A stretch of 64,000 nucleotides of DNA from Callaeas wilsoni (lineage: Eukaryota > Chordata > Aves > Passeriformes > Callaeidae). Position 1 is the first letter of the stretch; the number at the start of each line of letters is the position of its first letter. This document shows, piece by piece, positions 24,179-36,499 of this stretch. Made by a program: the position numbers and the translations under genes. The DNA is taken from contig VWPU01012103.1 of the NCBI GenBank assembly GCA_013398955.1, positions 1 through 64,000 of the forward strand. The letters run 5' to 3'. The notes below the pieces were generated by a model. The model did not search any database. It was given only the letters and a program-made list of their open reading frames with translations, and had not been told where the DNA came from.

Positions 24179-26099
24179 CCTTTAATCAAAGCTACAGATC
24201 CTTATACTAAAAGATTTGTGTACATTTTTAGCCATACAGCAAATAGAGGAGTGAGGGCAAAGAAGGATATTCAGAATTCAGAGCATGATGCAAATGGATA
24301 AGGTATTTGAAGGGCTGAAGTCTCCCATTTCTTTTCAAATTTTTACTGTCTTCTTTGAAGCTGTCATGCATCCTGCAAAAACACTGATAGTTTATTAATG
24401 GGAATAGTCTCCCTCATATTCCAGCATAAGTGATTTCAGGTGAGATGAATACTAGAGAGGTATCACACAAAAAAACAGGTAAAATGTTATAGCTGCAACT
24501 GTAGCTAGATCATTACAAATAAGCTAGGCAAATCTATCACGCCAGTAATTCTATTCATCCTCTGCATTTTACAAACTCATTTTGCTTTCAGCAAGCCAGT
24601 CAAAAGCACCAACGATCTAAAATTCATTCCACCCCTCTGCCTTGTCCTCATGTATTTATTTCCACACATACACCTTACTGTATACAGGTAAAAAAGGTTT
24701 TGATTAATTTTCCTGGTACAGGCACGTCATTCCCTTTCCATGAAAGAACAGAAGAAAAACGTTTGCTAGGTATATTGCTTTAACATGGAGGGAAAGAGCA
24801 AGGGAATATACTCCAGGCAGGCATTGAAATCTTCGAACTCCCATAGTTTAGAAGTTCCTTACAACTGTGACATTTTCAAAAAGGATTTTAAACCAGCTTT
24901 TCCAAGGGGCTTAAAGATTGCATTAAGTACAAGACGTGATTTCCAAAAGGGCAAAAACAGATGATATGTGACTTCCAAGTTTCTTTCAAAGAAAGGCTGA
25001 ATTATTAAATGCTAAAGTCACCTCTAAAATGTGATTTAAGCTGGTAAATCAGGTAATGGATTTTGAAAAATTTACCTGCCATTAATAAATCGGTAGGGCT
25101 CCATGTGAAAGAGGTGGTTTTTTGACACCATTTCGTGAGTTTCAACACTTTTTGTTGTAAGAAGTCTTGGTCAGGCAACAATAATTTTCAGGGAATTAGT
25201 CATAGTTTTTGAATCTTCTTCTTGCAAAATTCAGCCTTGTGATCTTCTTCCACCAAAGAGTAAGTGAAATCTCACAGAGTTTAAGAACTCCCACACTTTT
25301 ATTGAGTGTAAATCTTATGCTGTGAAACACAGGATTAGGAATTTGGGGTCTGCATTATTGTTTTAACTGGGCAGGATTGTTAAATGTTTTCATTTTGATT
25401 CAGAGGGAAGTTTGACAGCCAGATTAAAAGCTAAATTCCTCTTGTAGCTAACCTGCAAACTTGTTTTACTATTGCTTTTTAAAACCTGAAGCACAGTTTT
25501 TGATAGAAAATGACTTCTCTATCAGATCTAAACTATTTTTGTTCCAAGAAACACAAAATCACTCTCAAAATCCCTTCCTCCTGTGATTATACTGCAGCAA
25601 AGAACCTCGTTCCCATTGTAAATAGCTTTATAGGCAGTCACATGAAAATATGGTATCTGTTCCAACTACCTTAAGCAACTTTCATTAAGCCAAGGTCAAA
25701 CTGCTTCTTTTGCCTGTTGCCTTTGACGTCTGACGATTATAGTAGAGATCATCATAGTAAAAATATTTAAAACACAGAAATGGTCGGGGGTTTTTTGTGT
25801 ATGAAAGACTGTAAAATTTATGCCTTGGATGATGGTAATTCTAAAGCAAGCTTGTTCAGGGTAAAACAAAAAATAATTATTGTCACAGCCAGAGCTCAGG
25901 TCTGCCCTTATTTCCTTGGATACAAAATACATGTTTTTACAAAGTATCACAAGTGTTGCTATCTTTAATGTGACATAAATTGAGCCATAGACGCAGGAAT
26001 GGTTGTAAAATTCATTCAGCTACTGCTGCATGTTTTTGATGTTCCATTTATAAACCTGAAAATGACAAACATACCACCAGAAGGATATAAATAATGCTG

Positions 26100-26600
26100 T
26101 GGTACAAGTTTGTGGAAGACATTACGCCTGCCGGCTTTCAGCAAAACACTTGCCACAAAACACTTTACATTTTAGTCGGTAGCAGAATTCCAGTTTGTAA
26201 AATATAAAAGAGATTGTACCGCTTCTATTGCCTGTGACACTACTAAATAGTTGCATCAGCTACTGTTAATGCATTGAAAGTTACTTAAATTACATATCAA
26301 GGTCGGCGGTCCCCAATACCACCTAGCACAAACCGACATCGCATAGTTTGGCTTTTAAAGCTGCACATGTTGCAGGACCCAGACACCCGTAATTTACTGT
26401 GACATGGAATTAGATGAGGTGCAATCTGACACCATGCAATTACCAACTTGTGATACAGCACTCTGGCTTCAGAGGCCACACAACATGCAACAAGGGAACT
26501 ATCTGCAGATTTAAGCCTAAAGCTGATCATTTGCATAGTAAAGGCACTTCAAAGGAAGACCAAAACATTCTTCCGTTGTATTGTTATTTGCGATATTAGA
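26100..26600. promoter_or_regulatory. Candidate conserved non-coding element
   Basis: About ten CpGs fall within 500 bp (for example in TTACGCCTGCCGGC, GGTCGGCGGTCC, ACCGACATCGC, CACCCGTAA), whereas the neighbouring kilobases have almost none. No transposon wording was recognised. A perfect octamer ATTTGCAT lies at 26529-26536. Non-repetitive, locally CpG-retaining sequence in a gene-poor AT-rich setting is typical of developmental enhancers, but conservation itself was not tested. Confidence 0.25.
26529..26536 (-). promoter_or_regulatory. POU/octamer motif
   Basis: Exact ATTTGCAT (ATGCAAAT on the minus strand), the consensus site for POU-domain proteins. Such an 8-mer also occurs by chance in AT-rich DNA; its value depends on the surrounding candidate element. 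Confidence 0.25.
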
Positions 26601-28033
26601 CATCATTCATCTATTTGTAAATGTATTCATCTGTGGTGTTGTCACTGAAAGTGTGTGATCTGAACTGAATTCTGTTTTGACAATAATTCCATATTAAAAT
26701 TTTCCTTTATTCCCCTGGCAGCAGAACTGATTTACAATGGCAGCTACCGTTAAAAGTTTGTAAGTGTAAACATACAAATGCTTAGAGGAAAAGAAACTCT
26801 GGGGACTTTCCTTTCCACTTTTAAAGGCAGTTACTGTGGAAAAGCCAGACATCTGAAGTATCAGCAGTAACAAACTGTCCAAAGGTGGCTGAACCGGTGT
26901 AGAACAATGGAGACACCAAGCCTGTGTATTAGTAGAAAAGGTTAACATATCTTGTTAGCAGGCTTTCTACAGTCAGGGTTATGCTGAATAAACACTGACA
27001 GCTAAATTTTGTGTAAAATAATAATTCTTTTTAATTAATTCACTAGGGTAGGTATTTGGATCACTCTGTGGCTGCTTGGTTTAGCGAGGATCTTCAATGG
27101 CATTATTCCAGTTAGAGGGAATTTTTTAAAAGTGATAGTGATAGTAATAAGGGGATCAGAAGAAATGAAAAACATTTAATGATTAATAGAATTCCAGTTT
27201 TCAGCTGAATCAGGTAACTTTGATTACCCTCTTGTCTAGCTTACAACAGGGATGTATAGCACAGAAAAAAACAAACCTTCCCTTGCTGAGGACTGCAGAT
27301 ATTTTGAAGGCTGAAATTTCTTTCTTTTATAAAAATCACAGTCTTGAATTCCTGCCTTGTTAAAGTGCTAAGGAAAGACTCCACTTTTCTGGAAACGAAA
27401 AATAGGACACTGATGTTGTTGGTTCTCTCTGAATTTTGTGAAGGAGAATCTTACAAAGATGATAGCAGGCCTCTTTTTCCTTCATTTCTTTTTATTAGGA
27501 TATGAATTAAATAATTATCTCAGCTTCTGGCCCATATAATAACATCACCTGCTATATTTAATCTCTGTGGCTGCCATGTGCTTGGAGAACATCTGAAATC
27601 TGCAGAGCAGTTGGAGAACCTGAGTACACTAAAGAAATTATATCTGTACATTTAAACTTGCTGCCGCTGTACATAAAATGTTTCAAGTGCTTGCACAGAC
27701 AAAAGAAAGCTATGTTCAGAAAGATTCACTTAGTGTGAATCAGACTTGATGGGAGCAAGTCTTCCCCAAATGCCTTTCGCTATCAACTCTATCACATAAT
27801 CCATCTTTAGAACTAATGAGAAACGAAAGTTAGCAGGATAGACAACATTTTTCATCTGACAACATCATAGTCTGCAGCTGAGGGATTGTACAGTGGTGGC
27901 TATCATGAACACCACAGCCAGCAATGGGTGAAAGGATCTCAAGTCAGTAGAAAATACTTATAATGTGCAAAATTCTAGCATTAATATGTTCTTTTGAGGA
28001 GTCAGAAATTTTGCAGGCTTCAGAAGGGCACTT

Positions 28034-28062
28034 GCACACACACACGCACACACACACACAAA
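28034..28062. repeat. (CA)n microsatellite
   Basis: About 14 CA units with one CG interruption, ending in an AAAACCCC run. Confidence 0.9.
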
Positions 28063-29578
28063 ACCCCTTTTAAACTACTGAATCTGCTCATTTGAGTAAT
28101 TGCTGAAAGGTGAGTAAAGGATCATGTCATTGCCCTTTGGGACCAGCTTTCATGAAAAACCTACTGAGTATTTCAATAACATTAACATGTACTGTGTATA
28201 AAAAGCCTTGAATATGAGCTTACTTCAATTGCCCAGAGGTTTTTAGACTTATACACGCTGCATAGCTAGACATTCCCCTCTCCTTCTTGCTTCTTCTTAT
28301 CTTTACTCCCTTTTCCTGCCATGTGCCACTAATGTAACCAGAGGCCATTAGGGCAACTCACTCCTGGGCTCAGATATTGGGAAGTACAGTAAATGATCAA
28401 AGCTCAGGTCAGTGCGAGCACCTGGTTGACTTTGATCACCCTCATTAGTTATGACAAGAGGAATCCCTCTTGTCCTCTCAGAAAAGTGTTCATGCTGGTG
28501 GTGTATTTATTTTGATCTCATACTGAGAATAAAAGTAGACTCTTGATTAAAACCTGGAGCATTCTACTGGAAAGCAAAGTTACCTCAAAGTGATGGGGGT
28601 GGATTGCATGTACCTTAAAAATGAAAAATATAGTATGATGTTTTTTGTCCACAATGTCCTTCTCAAAAAAACCTGTCCAGAACAAATATGTCTAGCTGTC
28701 TGCAAGAAGGATAAAATGCAAGAGCTTTAAACAGAAAGAAAATAGATAGCTCACACTCTGTTTTTCAATCCTGTTGTCCTGTAAGCTCATAGTTCTTTTT
28801 GCGGTTAGAAACATCTTCTCCCATTCCTTTAAATTTCCTTTTCATATGTGTAAAATAAAATTATACTCCATTACAGAAGGATTTTTCAAAAGGTGAATTT
28901 CTCCTGAGTTTTCATCTCTGATATGATGGCTCATTCCCTGCAGAGTGAGTATTTAATTTTCTTCCAAACTCATTTTGAAATTCTGATTATCCTGTGTATT
29001 TTCCGTGTGAGTGTCTACATTATTTTAGATCCCAAACCTTTTTGCTTTAATATAGTCTTGTATCAATTATTTTCACTGGTTAATTTTTGCTGCCTAAGGA
29101 AAGTAGCATCATTGAGCATCTTTACTTCTGTCTTCTAATTTTAATTTACCCTTTCTTGTTCTGTCTAAAAAAATGGGGAAGTTTTTAACATTTCACATGC
29201 TCATTTGTATTTTCTTTCTCTGATTGTAATTTATTTTCCTCTCTCTAATGTTTTATGTTCCAAATTCAGTTGTATGCAATTGCATGAAAATAACAAACAG
29301 CGTGGAAATCAGGAATAGTAGATAATAAAAGGAAAAACCACAACAAGCCTAGGTGGTAAATTACCCATGAACAATAAAAAAAAAATGGACTGTTCTGGTC
29401 TAGTGCTTTTCTATCAGTTGGCTGATATTCCATGGAATACTTACACGATTTAGGGAACCCACTAAATAGATGTTCTGAATTAGCCTTTACAAGAATCTTC
29501 CTCTCTATTACTGTCTTCCTCCTCCCTTCTCTCTTTGCCTTTACATACACACAAGCACACATAAAACCACATAAACAT
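28063..29578. other. Non-coding DNA, no gene seen
   Basis: Unique sequence. It contains the inverted TCF/LEF-type pair listed separately and several pyrimidine-rich stretches (for example 28270-28320). No exon was recognised. Confidence 0.5.
28394..28438. promoter_or_regulatory. Inverted pair of TCF/LEF-type sites
   Basis: TGATCAAAG (28394-28402) and CTTTGATCA (28430-28438) are perfect 9-bp reverse complements 27 bp apart. Each contains the CTTTGATC core bound by TCF/LEF proteins. Between them lie an AGGTCA nuclear-receptor half site and a CACCTG E-box. Function is inferred from motifs only. Confidence 0.25.
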
Positions 29579-29620
29579 GCATATATAAATATATATATAT
29601 ATATATATATGTATATAATA
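29579..29620. repeat. (TA)n microsatellite
   Basis: A nearly pure TA run of about 20 units with interruptions, next to a CACA-rich stretch (29545-29580). Confidence 0.92.
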
Positions 29621-30799
29621 ACAGAAAAAAGCTAACCTCCAGACTTAAACATTTCCAAAGTAGCTACTCTTGGCAGCATACTGTCTTTGTATTCCAATAC
29701 ATAGTGTTTCACATTTCAGATGAGGGCTGCTCACCAGTGTGTTAGTTTCACGAAGAGCTTATCACACCCGTGAACAATGATTCACTGCACTTCCCACAGA
29801 CAACAGTCTTAAATGCACACACAACTCTTGGCCAGCTCTGAAAGTCAGTTTGAAATTTAGACTCCTAAGTATTCTCTGGTTACCTCCACATTATATTACA
29901 CAAAATCATATTTGTGTGAATTAGCAGCAGCAGGCTGGTCAAAAAATCTGCTCAACCTGCTTTCACACAGACCATTTTATCTTTGGAGTTCAGTTCTGCT
30001 AAAGTTGTGTTGAAAAATGTGGTGTTTCCTCTTCATACTCTATTTCCATACAGTACTTGAAAAGGAACCTTTGAGTTTCTTCCAGTGGTAGTCAGTTACC
30101 CTTTTCTCTTTGTCCTTCCCATGGTATGTTACAATCTACTCCCTTCTTACTAATTCATTACCCCCAAGTCTTTCAAGAAATATGTTGTCCGGTTTGGAAA
30201 TTCAGCAGTTCTGAGTTGAAAGTTACTTATTACTATCCCTTGACTTCTGGTAAAAAAGAGAAGCATCTGTGCTAGAAAAAAGTAACCAGAAAACCCTTTC
30301 TTTTCTACCCAGAAATTCCTTACATATAAAATTCATGAGATAACACATATTCTCTCAAAGTGAATAGAGTGTTATAATAAATACATCAAATTTTTATATC
30401 TTTTGGATTTGTAAGAGATAATTTGAATGATGCTATCTATTTTTGATTTAGCTGTTCCTGTACTGCAGTATGAATCATAACAAAAAATATCAGCCACTAA
30501 GTACATTAGGAACATTTATTAAAAACTTAGGGGGATTAGTGACCTTTATAGATTATCTTAAGCAGTAAGAAGGCTAGACATACTTACTTCTGAATAAATT
30601 TCAGCTTTCTCTTTCATATTTAATATCACTTTAATCTTGAATATACAACTTGCTTTAGTTCCCCAGAAATTGCTTTCCTGCCATATTTCTTGGAAGTTCT
30701 TTGATAGTTCTTATTTGTGTTGTGGTGCCACCAAATGTAACATAGATACTGTGCAAACACACATGTTCACCCTGCATGAACAGAGACTAAATGGAAAAG

Positions 30800-30885
30800 A
30801 CATATTAAATATCAATGGGGAAATAAATGTGACTTGCTCACAGCTGCCCCACAATGTGGAGGTAGAGCTGAAACCAGAATCTCTA
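30800..30885 (+). repeat. Possible MIR-like (tRNA-derived) SINE relic
   Basis: The run GTGACTTGCTCACAGCTG (30829-30846), followed by 'GGAGGTAGAGCTGAAACCAG' and AATCTC, parallels the MIR core wording 'tgacttgcccaaggtcacacagct ... ggcagagctggga ... cccagatctc', in the plus orientation. The order of blocks and the spacing fit. Divergence is high, as expected for a repeat shared by amniotes. Confidence 0.45.
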
Positions 30886-31707
30886 AATAATTGAATTGAG
30901 TGCTAAATCCCAAATTCACCTGAGTGAGCTGAATTGTGAGCATTGCTAAAATTGGTCATATATTTGGGAACACTGTAGGTGGTCTGAATCTGTTAAAATA
31001 ATTTTCCCAATGCCTGTCTAGATTTTTAATTAGTATGTGGAGCATAAACTAGTGCTCCTTGTTCTCATAAATGACTGCATTTCCCAAACTGCTCTGAAAA
31101 GGAACTGGAGATAAAATGTCTGTTTTTCACAAACTGATCTGCTGCCACTTTTTAAGCTACACTGCTTTTGTTTTCATTCTGTGTTGGATAAGATCTCATT
31201 TAGTTGCAACAACATGAGCCTAATGCAGCAGACATATGGATGTTTAGGGCAGCATGTTATTGACAAATTCTCTAGACTGATGATTTATTATGTACATCAA
31301 TGGACAGCACTTGTTCTGTCTATGAAGCCTGTTTTCTCAACTCTGCTCATCTGGGAGAGACATGCTGTGCACAAGTTTGTTTTATCCAATTGAGCCTTCT
31401 ATGGAGCCATGTATTTCATTCTGATTTATGCGTGGTTTAACTCCTTCAGTCTGTTCTTTGACCTGCAGTTATGCCATTCTAAACTGAATCGCACTTAAAT
31501 ACATCAGTTGTGCTCAAGATGCAGGGGAATAATAGGGAGAGCTATTCCTAAAGAGTGTGCCTGTTCAGAGATCGAAAACATCACTTGAAAACCATGCTTT
31601 GAGTCCTTTAAATGGCATTTTTAATGCAGATGAATACTGGTGACTTCAAAAAGGCCCAATATGAAAATGCACACCAAGTGGCACTCCTGAATTTGTCCTG
31701 GTGATGC

Positions 31708-31750
31708 TACTGAAGTCAATTCTACTGAAATCAATAGGATCAGGCCCCAC
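31708..31750. repeat. Possible ancient amniote repeat core
   Basis: CTACTGAAGTCAAT, then CTACTGAAATCAATAGGATC, then AGGCCCC recalls the 'cattgaaatcaatggga ... ggatcaggcccc' core of old sauropsid repeats. It is short and diverged; the family is unassigned. Confidence 0.3.
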
Positions 31751-32421
31751 ACTCTTAGAAAAGTAAAGATTTACTAAGTTTGCAAAAGCTGTATATTGTT
31801 GGCATGCTGAAAAGTGTTTTCCAAAAAGACTGGTGTTTGTAACCAACCCCCACATTTCAGGCTCATCAGAGGGTGTGTATCTTGAATACCAAGAAAACAA
31901 AATATGCTGCCATTTTCTGGAAGGAATCAGCGAATATCATGACAGTGGCTGAAGCAGATATAATATATAGGTGCTTTAGCTAAGTGCTATATTCACTTTT
32001 TAGATCACCTTTACTCTTAGAACTAGCAAAATTTTCTTTTCTTTCTTCCATAGCTGTTGGAAGCAGTGAAAAAGAGTGAGGTCCTTGAGTGACACGAGAT
32101 CAAATGTGGAAAGTCCTCAGGGACTTTCTTGTGTGAAGTCTTCTGAATCATATGCTGGCACGTACAAGAGGTATCTCACTGCATAAGACGGAGTGAAGTC
32201 ACCCTTACTGCAAGCATAATTTAACATATTGAATGTACAATCCTGACAGCTGCCATTATGAATAATTGAATAATATAATTACAGATTTCTCAGGTTGCAT
32301 TACACAACACAACTTACTGTGCAACCTTCTAGGTAAGACCATAACATAGATTTGGCTGGATTTCTTATATATGATCTTGCACAATCTGACCTCCACATAA
32401 TTCTTCATGTGTGAAGTAGGG

Positions 32422-32447
32422 CTTTTTTTTGCTTTTTTTTTTTTTTG
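32422..32447. repeat. Poly-T tracts
   Basis: Two T runs (about 8 and 14) separated by GC, ending at TTGCAG. The end resembles a splice acceptor, but no open exon with a recognisable product follows. Confidence 0.7.
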
Positions 32448-35400
32448 CAGTCCTACACACTTGCAAATCTGAAGAGAAAAAACGATGGTTTCAGCTAGAA
32501 CCTACTTACTTTGAAACTGGGACGAGACAAATTCACTAATGCATCACGAATCTTCCAGCCTCTCTCAGGATTCCTCCTGGGACACATCCTGGGAGGACTC
32601 CTGCAACCAGCACAGTGATAATAAGAGGATGTTGATGTATCTTACTACAAAGAGTAAAGGAATGTCTTTCCAGAAATATTTGTGTAAGTACAGGAAATAG
32701 TAAGGTCACAGTATACTTCATATATGCAAATCAGAAGCATGATTAAAATCTAAAAGTTCATGGTTTTTTTATTCTGGTTACAATCCTGGTAATTCCAAGA
32801 ATACAGGCAGTTTTTTTAAAGAAATTTTTACAAGAATCTTTAATTGCAAAGGCATTACTTGCAATTTTTTGTGGTTTTTTTTATTTTATTGTTAATGTGT
32901 TTTCTGCTCTATGACTATTAATTTATCAAATTTTAAAAGTGCCTAATCAAAATACAAAATATTCAGTTCAAAACAATTTAGCTCCAAAATTTTCTATATT
33001 TTACAAACTTTCATCAATTTCCTTTCTTGTTTCTGCAATAGCAGATCTTGTGAAAAATATACTTTTTACTGCTGATTCAAAGTTCTCAACTTGCACCTGA
33101 AATAGTAGTCTAGGCAGATGAACAAAGGAGAATTGAATTTAGTTACAAATTCAATCATCAGTGTTCAATCTGTCATATACCTCAGGCACCCTTTTATGGC
33201 AGGATTTATGCTACATAACTTTGGAAAGTGGGATATTCACAACTATCATCAGTTCTATGTATCTACACTAGTCTTTACAATAGGACTCAACATGTTCTAA
33301 AACTGGCAAAGTGAATTAAACTTTGGTGGATTCTTTCCGCCCTACACTGGCAGTATGCAGAACTCATAACTTGGTTTAGTTGATTGACTTTTAGATTGCT
33401 CAAAATAAATGAAAAGTTCTCAGCCCTAAAAAAGCCATCTCTGGGACTTTGCAAGGGAGTAGATCTGATTACAGGACCAAGACCTAGAGATTATTGTGAC
33501 AATATCTTTCCGCTATTTTTGTGACAACTATTGTATGAAAGTTATGAAGTGACAGCAATAGAGGTCGTGCTGTCAGAATCTTAAAATGTGCAAGCTGAAG
33601 GCCCTATTTGTTGTTCTTTTTAGCTGTCATTTTAGGACCAGCTCACTTTACAGTGCATTTCTCTTTTATGAGAAGGTGTCAGCTGCAAAAGTTGGTCTTA
33701 GATAGATAGCAGTGCTGGTACTTCAGAGAACATTGGATACATGCGTACATGTGAACACACATATATAGTTATATGTGTATGTTTATATAAAAATGAATAT
33801 ACAGATGGCATAAATTAGATACAGAATCATATAAAGACTTACATTTTCACCTATATTTCAATAAATAATTTTCCACAGTAAGCTTATGAAATTATGATGC
33901 AGTCAATTGTTTGAATTAAACCCTTGATTTCCACAAAGGCAGAGGACAAGAAACACATCATGACTAGATACTGAATGAGTTATGGATGTTGTTCCCTCAC
34001 AATTAAATTTATGGTGAATATCTTTCTCAAATCTATTGACTTCCACATCTAAAAATAATGAAATATGTTACAAAATCATTTTCCCATTTTTAAATTTATT
34101 ATATCTGCACAACTCCAAGATAAAGAAGATTTTATCATATATTAGAAGCCTGAATTCAAACTGAAATACATTTTTAAAACCACACCAATGATAACTATCA
34201 TGATTGTCTTTGGTTTTGGGGAGGGAAATGAGCTTACTGTTTTTCACCAATTCTCACACAATTTTGCAGTAAATTAATTTTTATCTAAGTTCAAATACTT
34301 TAGAACAGTTTTATAAAAAACAAGTTCAGGTTTTTGTTTTATTTAACATTCTTACTATTTTTGATATTTCATTCTTCTAGGTTTCACCTGAATATTGGGA
34401 TGACTGAAAAACTGACCCTGTGAAAGTTGATCGGTGCTTTCTGGTTGGTTCTGCATTAATAGGATGTTCTGCTTCCTAAGAAAATATTTATAAAGACGCA
34501 GTGATTTGCATGCATTGATGTATCATATTTTTTTAAGAGGCATGGCTAATGTGTATAATTTTTGTATTTAATGGCACAAAATTTTGAAAAGGACAAATTA
34601 TATCCCGCATTATCTCTTGATGACAGAGTATCAACAGTCTATTTCAAGTGACGAGCAATTTGTAGCAGAAGCTTTGCCACTTTTAAATGTCAGTTAAAAA
34701 TAAAATCAATCTCTTTCAGATTACAGATTTCAGAAAGGCATGAAGGATTGGTGCTAAAAAACACTGAAAAAATAACTATTCATTGAAGCTATGCAAAAAG
34801 TGAATTTGAAAATGTTCAGGTACAGTGAGTTCTATTAAAATCTCAATAAATGTTACTTTGAAATGTCACTGCAGCACATCCCTTTTGAGGCACTGGACAA
34901 TAGCAGACCCTGCTGATCCATGGAGTATTCAATATTGAATTTTTAATGATGCTTACTGTCTTACTCTGTTCTGATTATCCACTCAGCATCTGTAATATTG
35001 GTAGAGACCTTGATATATCAGCACATTCTTGTTTTTCTACTCAACACTTCTTACATTAGAAATTTTCTGGCACAGAATAATTCATCTAACATTAAATCAA
35101 CTATTTTCACTTATCAACCAGATCAATAGGCAAACCTTTCCAACAGCAAATATATGTTTCATAAATCTTAATGTTGGTCTATTTCTCTCAGACTGAATAT
35201 TACTTTGGAAATAGTGGTTTTTTTCACAATAAAAACATAAGGACTCTATGCTTGGGACTTAGATATCTTTCAGAGTTTAAGATGGCTGCAGATACTGGCA
35301 TTTAGGCAGCTGAATTGCTCCCTTGATTTTCTTAGAAAAACTTAATACCCAGCAGTAAACTATAGTGCACAATAATCTTAACAAATTAGTTCTGAATCTT

Positions 35401-35659
35401 TTTATACTTGGTAGAGTATCTTTATTTATTTACCTATGTATATAACGAATTTAAGTAGGTATGTGATCCATACGATTTCTAAAACAGCATAAAACTGAGA
35501 TAGAAATATCCGTTTTTGTAATAGAGGCACATGTGCACTTAAGGGGTGAATAATGAGTTAGAATACAAATTTTCATCACATCCTCCACAGTTTCATTTAC
35601 CTTTGTGGTATGTACAAGTGTCTTGTTGACATGCAGAAAGCACACATCAGGGGATACAA

Positions 35660-35672
35660 AGTTCAAAGATCA
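35660..35672 (+). promoter_or_regulatory. DR1-type nuclear-receptor motif
   Basis: AGTTCA-A-AGATCA is a direct repeat with one spacer base, each half one mismatch from AGGTCA. This is the layout used by HNF4 and RXR dimers. It is an isolated motif and chance occurrence is likely. Confidence 0.15.
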
Positions 35673-36344
35673 TTGCAAACCAAATATCCCTCTCCCCACT
35701 GCTTTAAATATTTCTTTAAAAGAAACAATGTCTAATGAATAAGGAGGCGCAAACAAAGCCTAAAGAATATTTTTTTAAAGTCTCCAGACAGCCAGAAGGC
35801 ATGGTCTTAATCCTAAATGATCACACCTAATAACAATGTGAATCTGAGGACCTTAAACACTGGATTTTCTTCATCCTGTGTTGTTACAGCTCCAGAGCTT
35901 TGTCCTATTTCATTGCCATAAAGAAGTCCTTTAGAAATCATGAACACAGTAATTTGAGTGGTTGGCCTGATCTGAATATCATTCTCTCCATTTTGCAGAC
36001 CTGCTGCATAGGTAACATCATTCAGCAAATCTGTGTTAGAGTTCTCTCTAGTCCAGTCACAGACCTATCCTGTAAAGGATCTAATTCAGGCCCTTGCCAT
36101 TTCGTATCGTTGTTATCTTGATTGGATTTCCCTAGCACATACATATTCTCCCATTCCAAATCAAAGTCTGAATATTTTAGCATCTTTTTAAAACCATTAT
36201 CCATTCCGAAGATTCCACCAGTAACTCATCTATATTCATCACATAAACTGGAAGTTTCTAAATTTTCAGTTTTGCCTCCTTCCTTCCTTCCGACTCCTAC
36301 CATACCACTGATAACTTCTCAGTGATTCTAGTCTTATATCCCTA

Positions 36345-36382
36345 TCCCACAATTATTATACTTTCCCACAATCATTGTACTT
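36345..36382. repeat. 19-bp tandem duplication
   Basis: TCCCACAATTATTATACTT (36345-36363) is followed directly by TCCCACAATCATTGTACTT (36364-36382), with 17 of 19 positions identical. Confidence 0.85.
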
Positions 36383-36440
36383 TTTTCTGAGAAGTTCTTA
36401 AGGAGTTCTGGCCACAAGTCTTTTGTTTCAGACCAGAATA

Positions 36441-36490
36441 TGACTGGCTTTCTGGGCTCTGAGTGCATATTACTGGCTCGTGTCCAGCCT
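36441..36490 (-). repeat. Short CR1 LINE fragment
   Basis: 'GGCTTTCTGGGCTCTGAGTG', then 'CATATTACTGGCTCGTGTCC', then AGCCTC corresponds to the reverse complement of the CR1 stretch usually written 'ggctttctgggctgcaagtgcacattgctggctcatgtccagc'. It abuts a CR1 copy in the opposite orientation. Confidence 0.6.
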
Positions 36491-36499
36491 CACAAGAGG

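Larger units (their letters stand above)
24179..28030. other. Non-coding DNA including a CpG-enriched block
   Basis: No gene seen. The stretch is mostly AT-rich and CpG-poor except for 26.1-26.6 kb, which is listed separately. Open frames at 25696-25950, 26297-26536 and 26694-26948 overlap on both strands and show no known domain. Confidence 0.5.
29621..36344. other. AT-rich non-coding DNA, no gene seen
   Basis: No gene recognised. Listed separately are a MIR-like relic (30800-30885), an old repeat core (31708-31750), a T-rich double tract (32422-32447) and a DR1 motif (35660-35672). The open frames at 30637-30894 and 31646-31900 overlap old repeat relics and are not considered coding. Confidence 0.5.

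Noticed and set aside
32422..32450. Poly-T tract ending in TTGCAG as a splice acceptor
   Set aside because: No open reading frame with a recognisable product and donor site follows; T-rich runs ending in AG are expected by chance in this composition.
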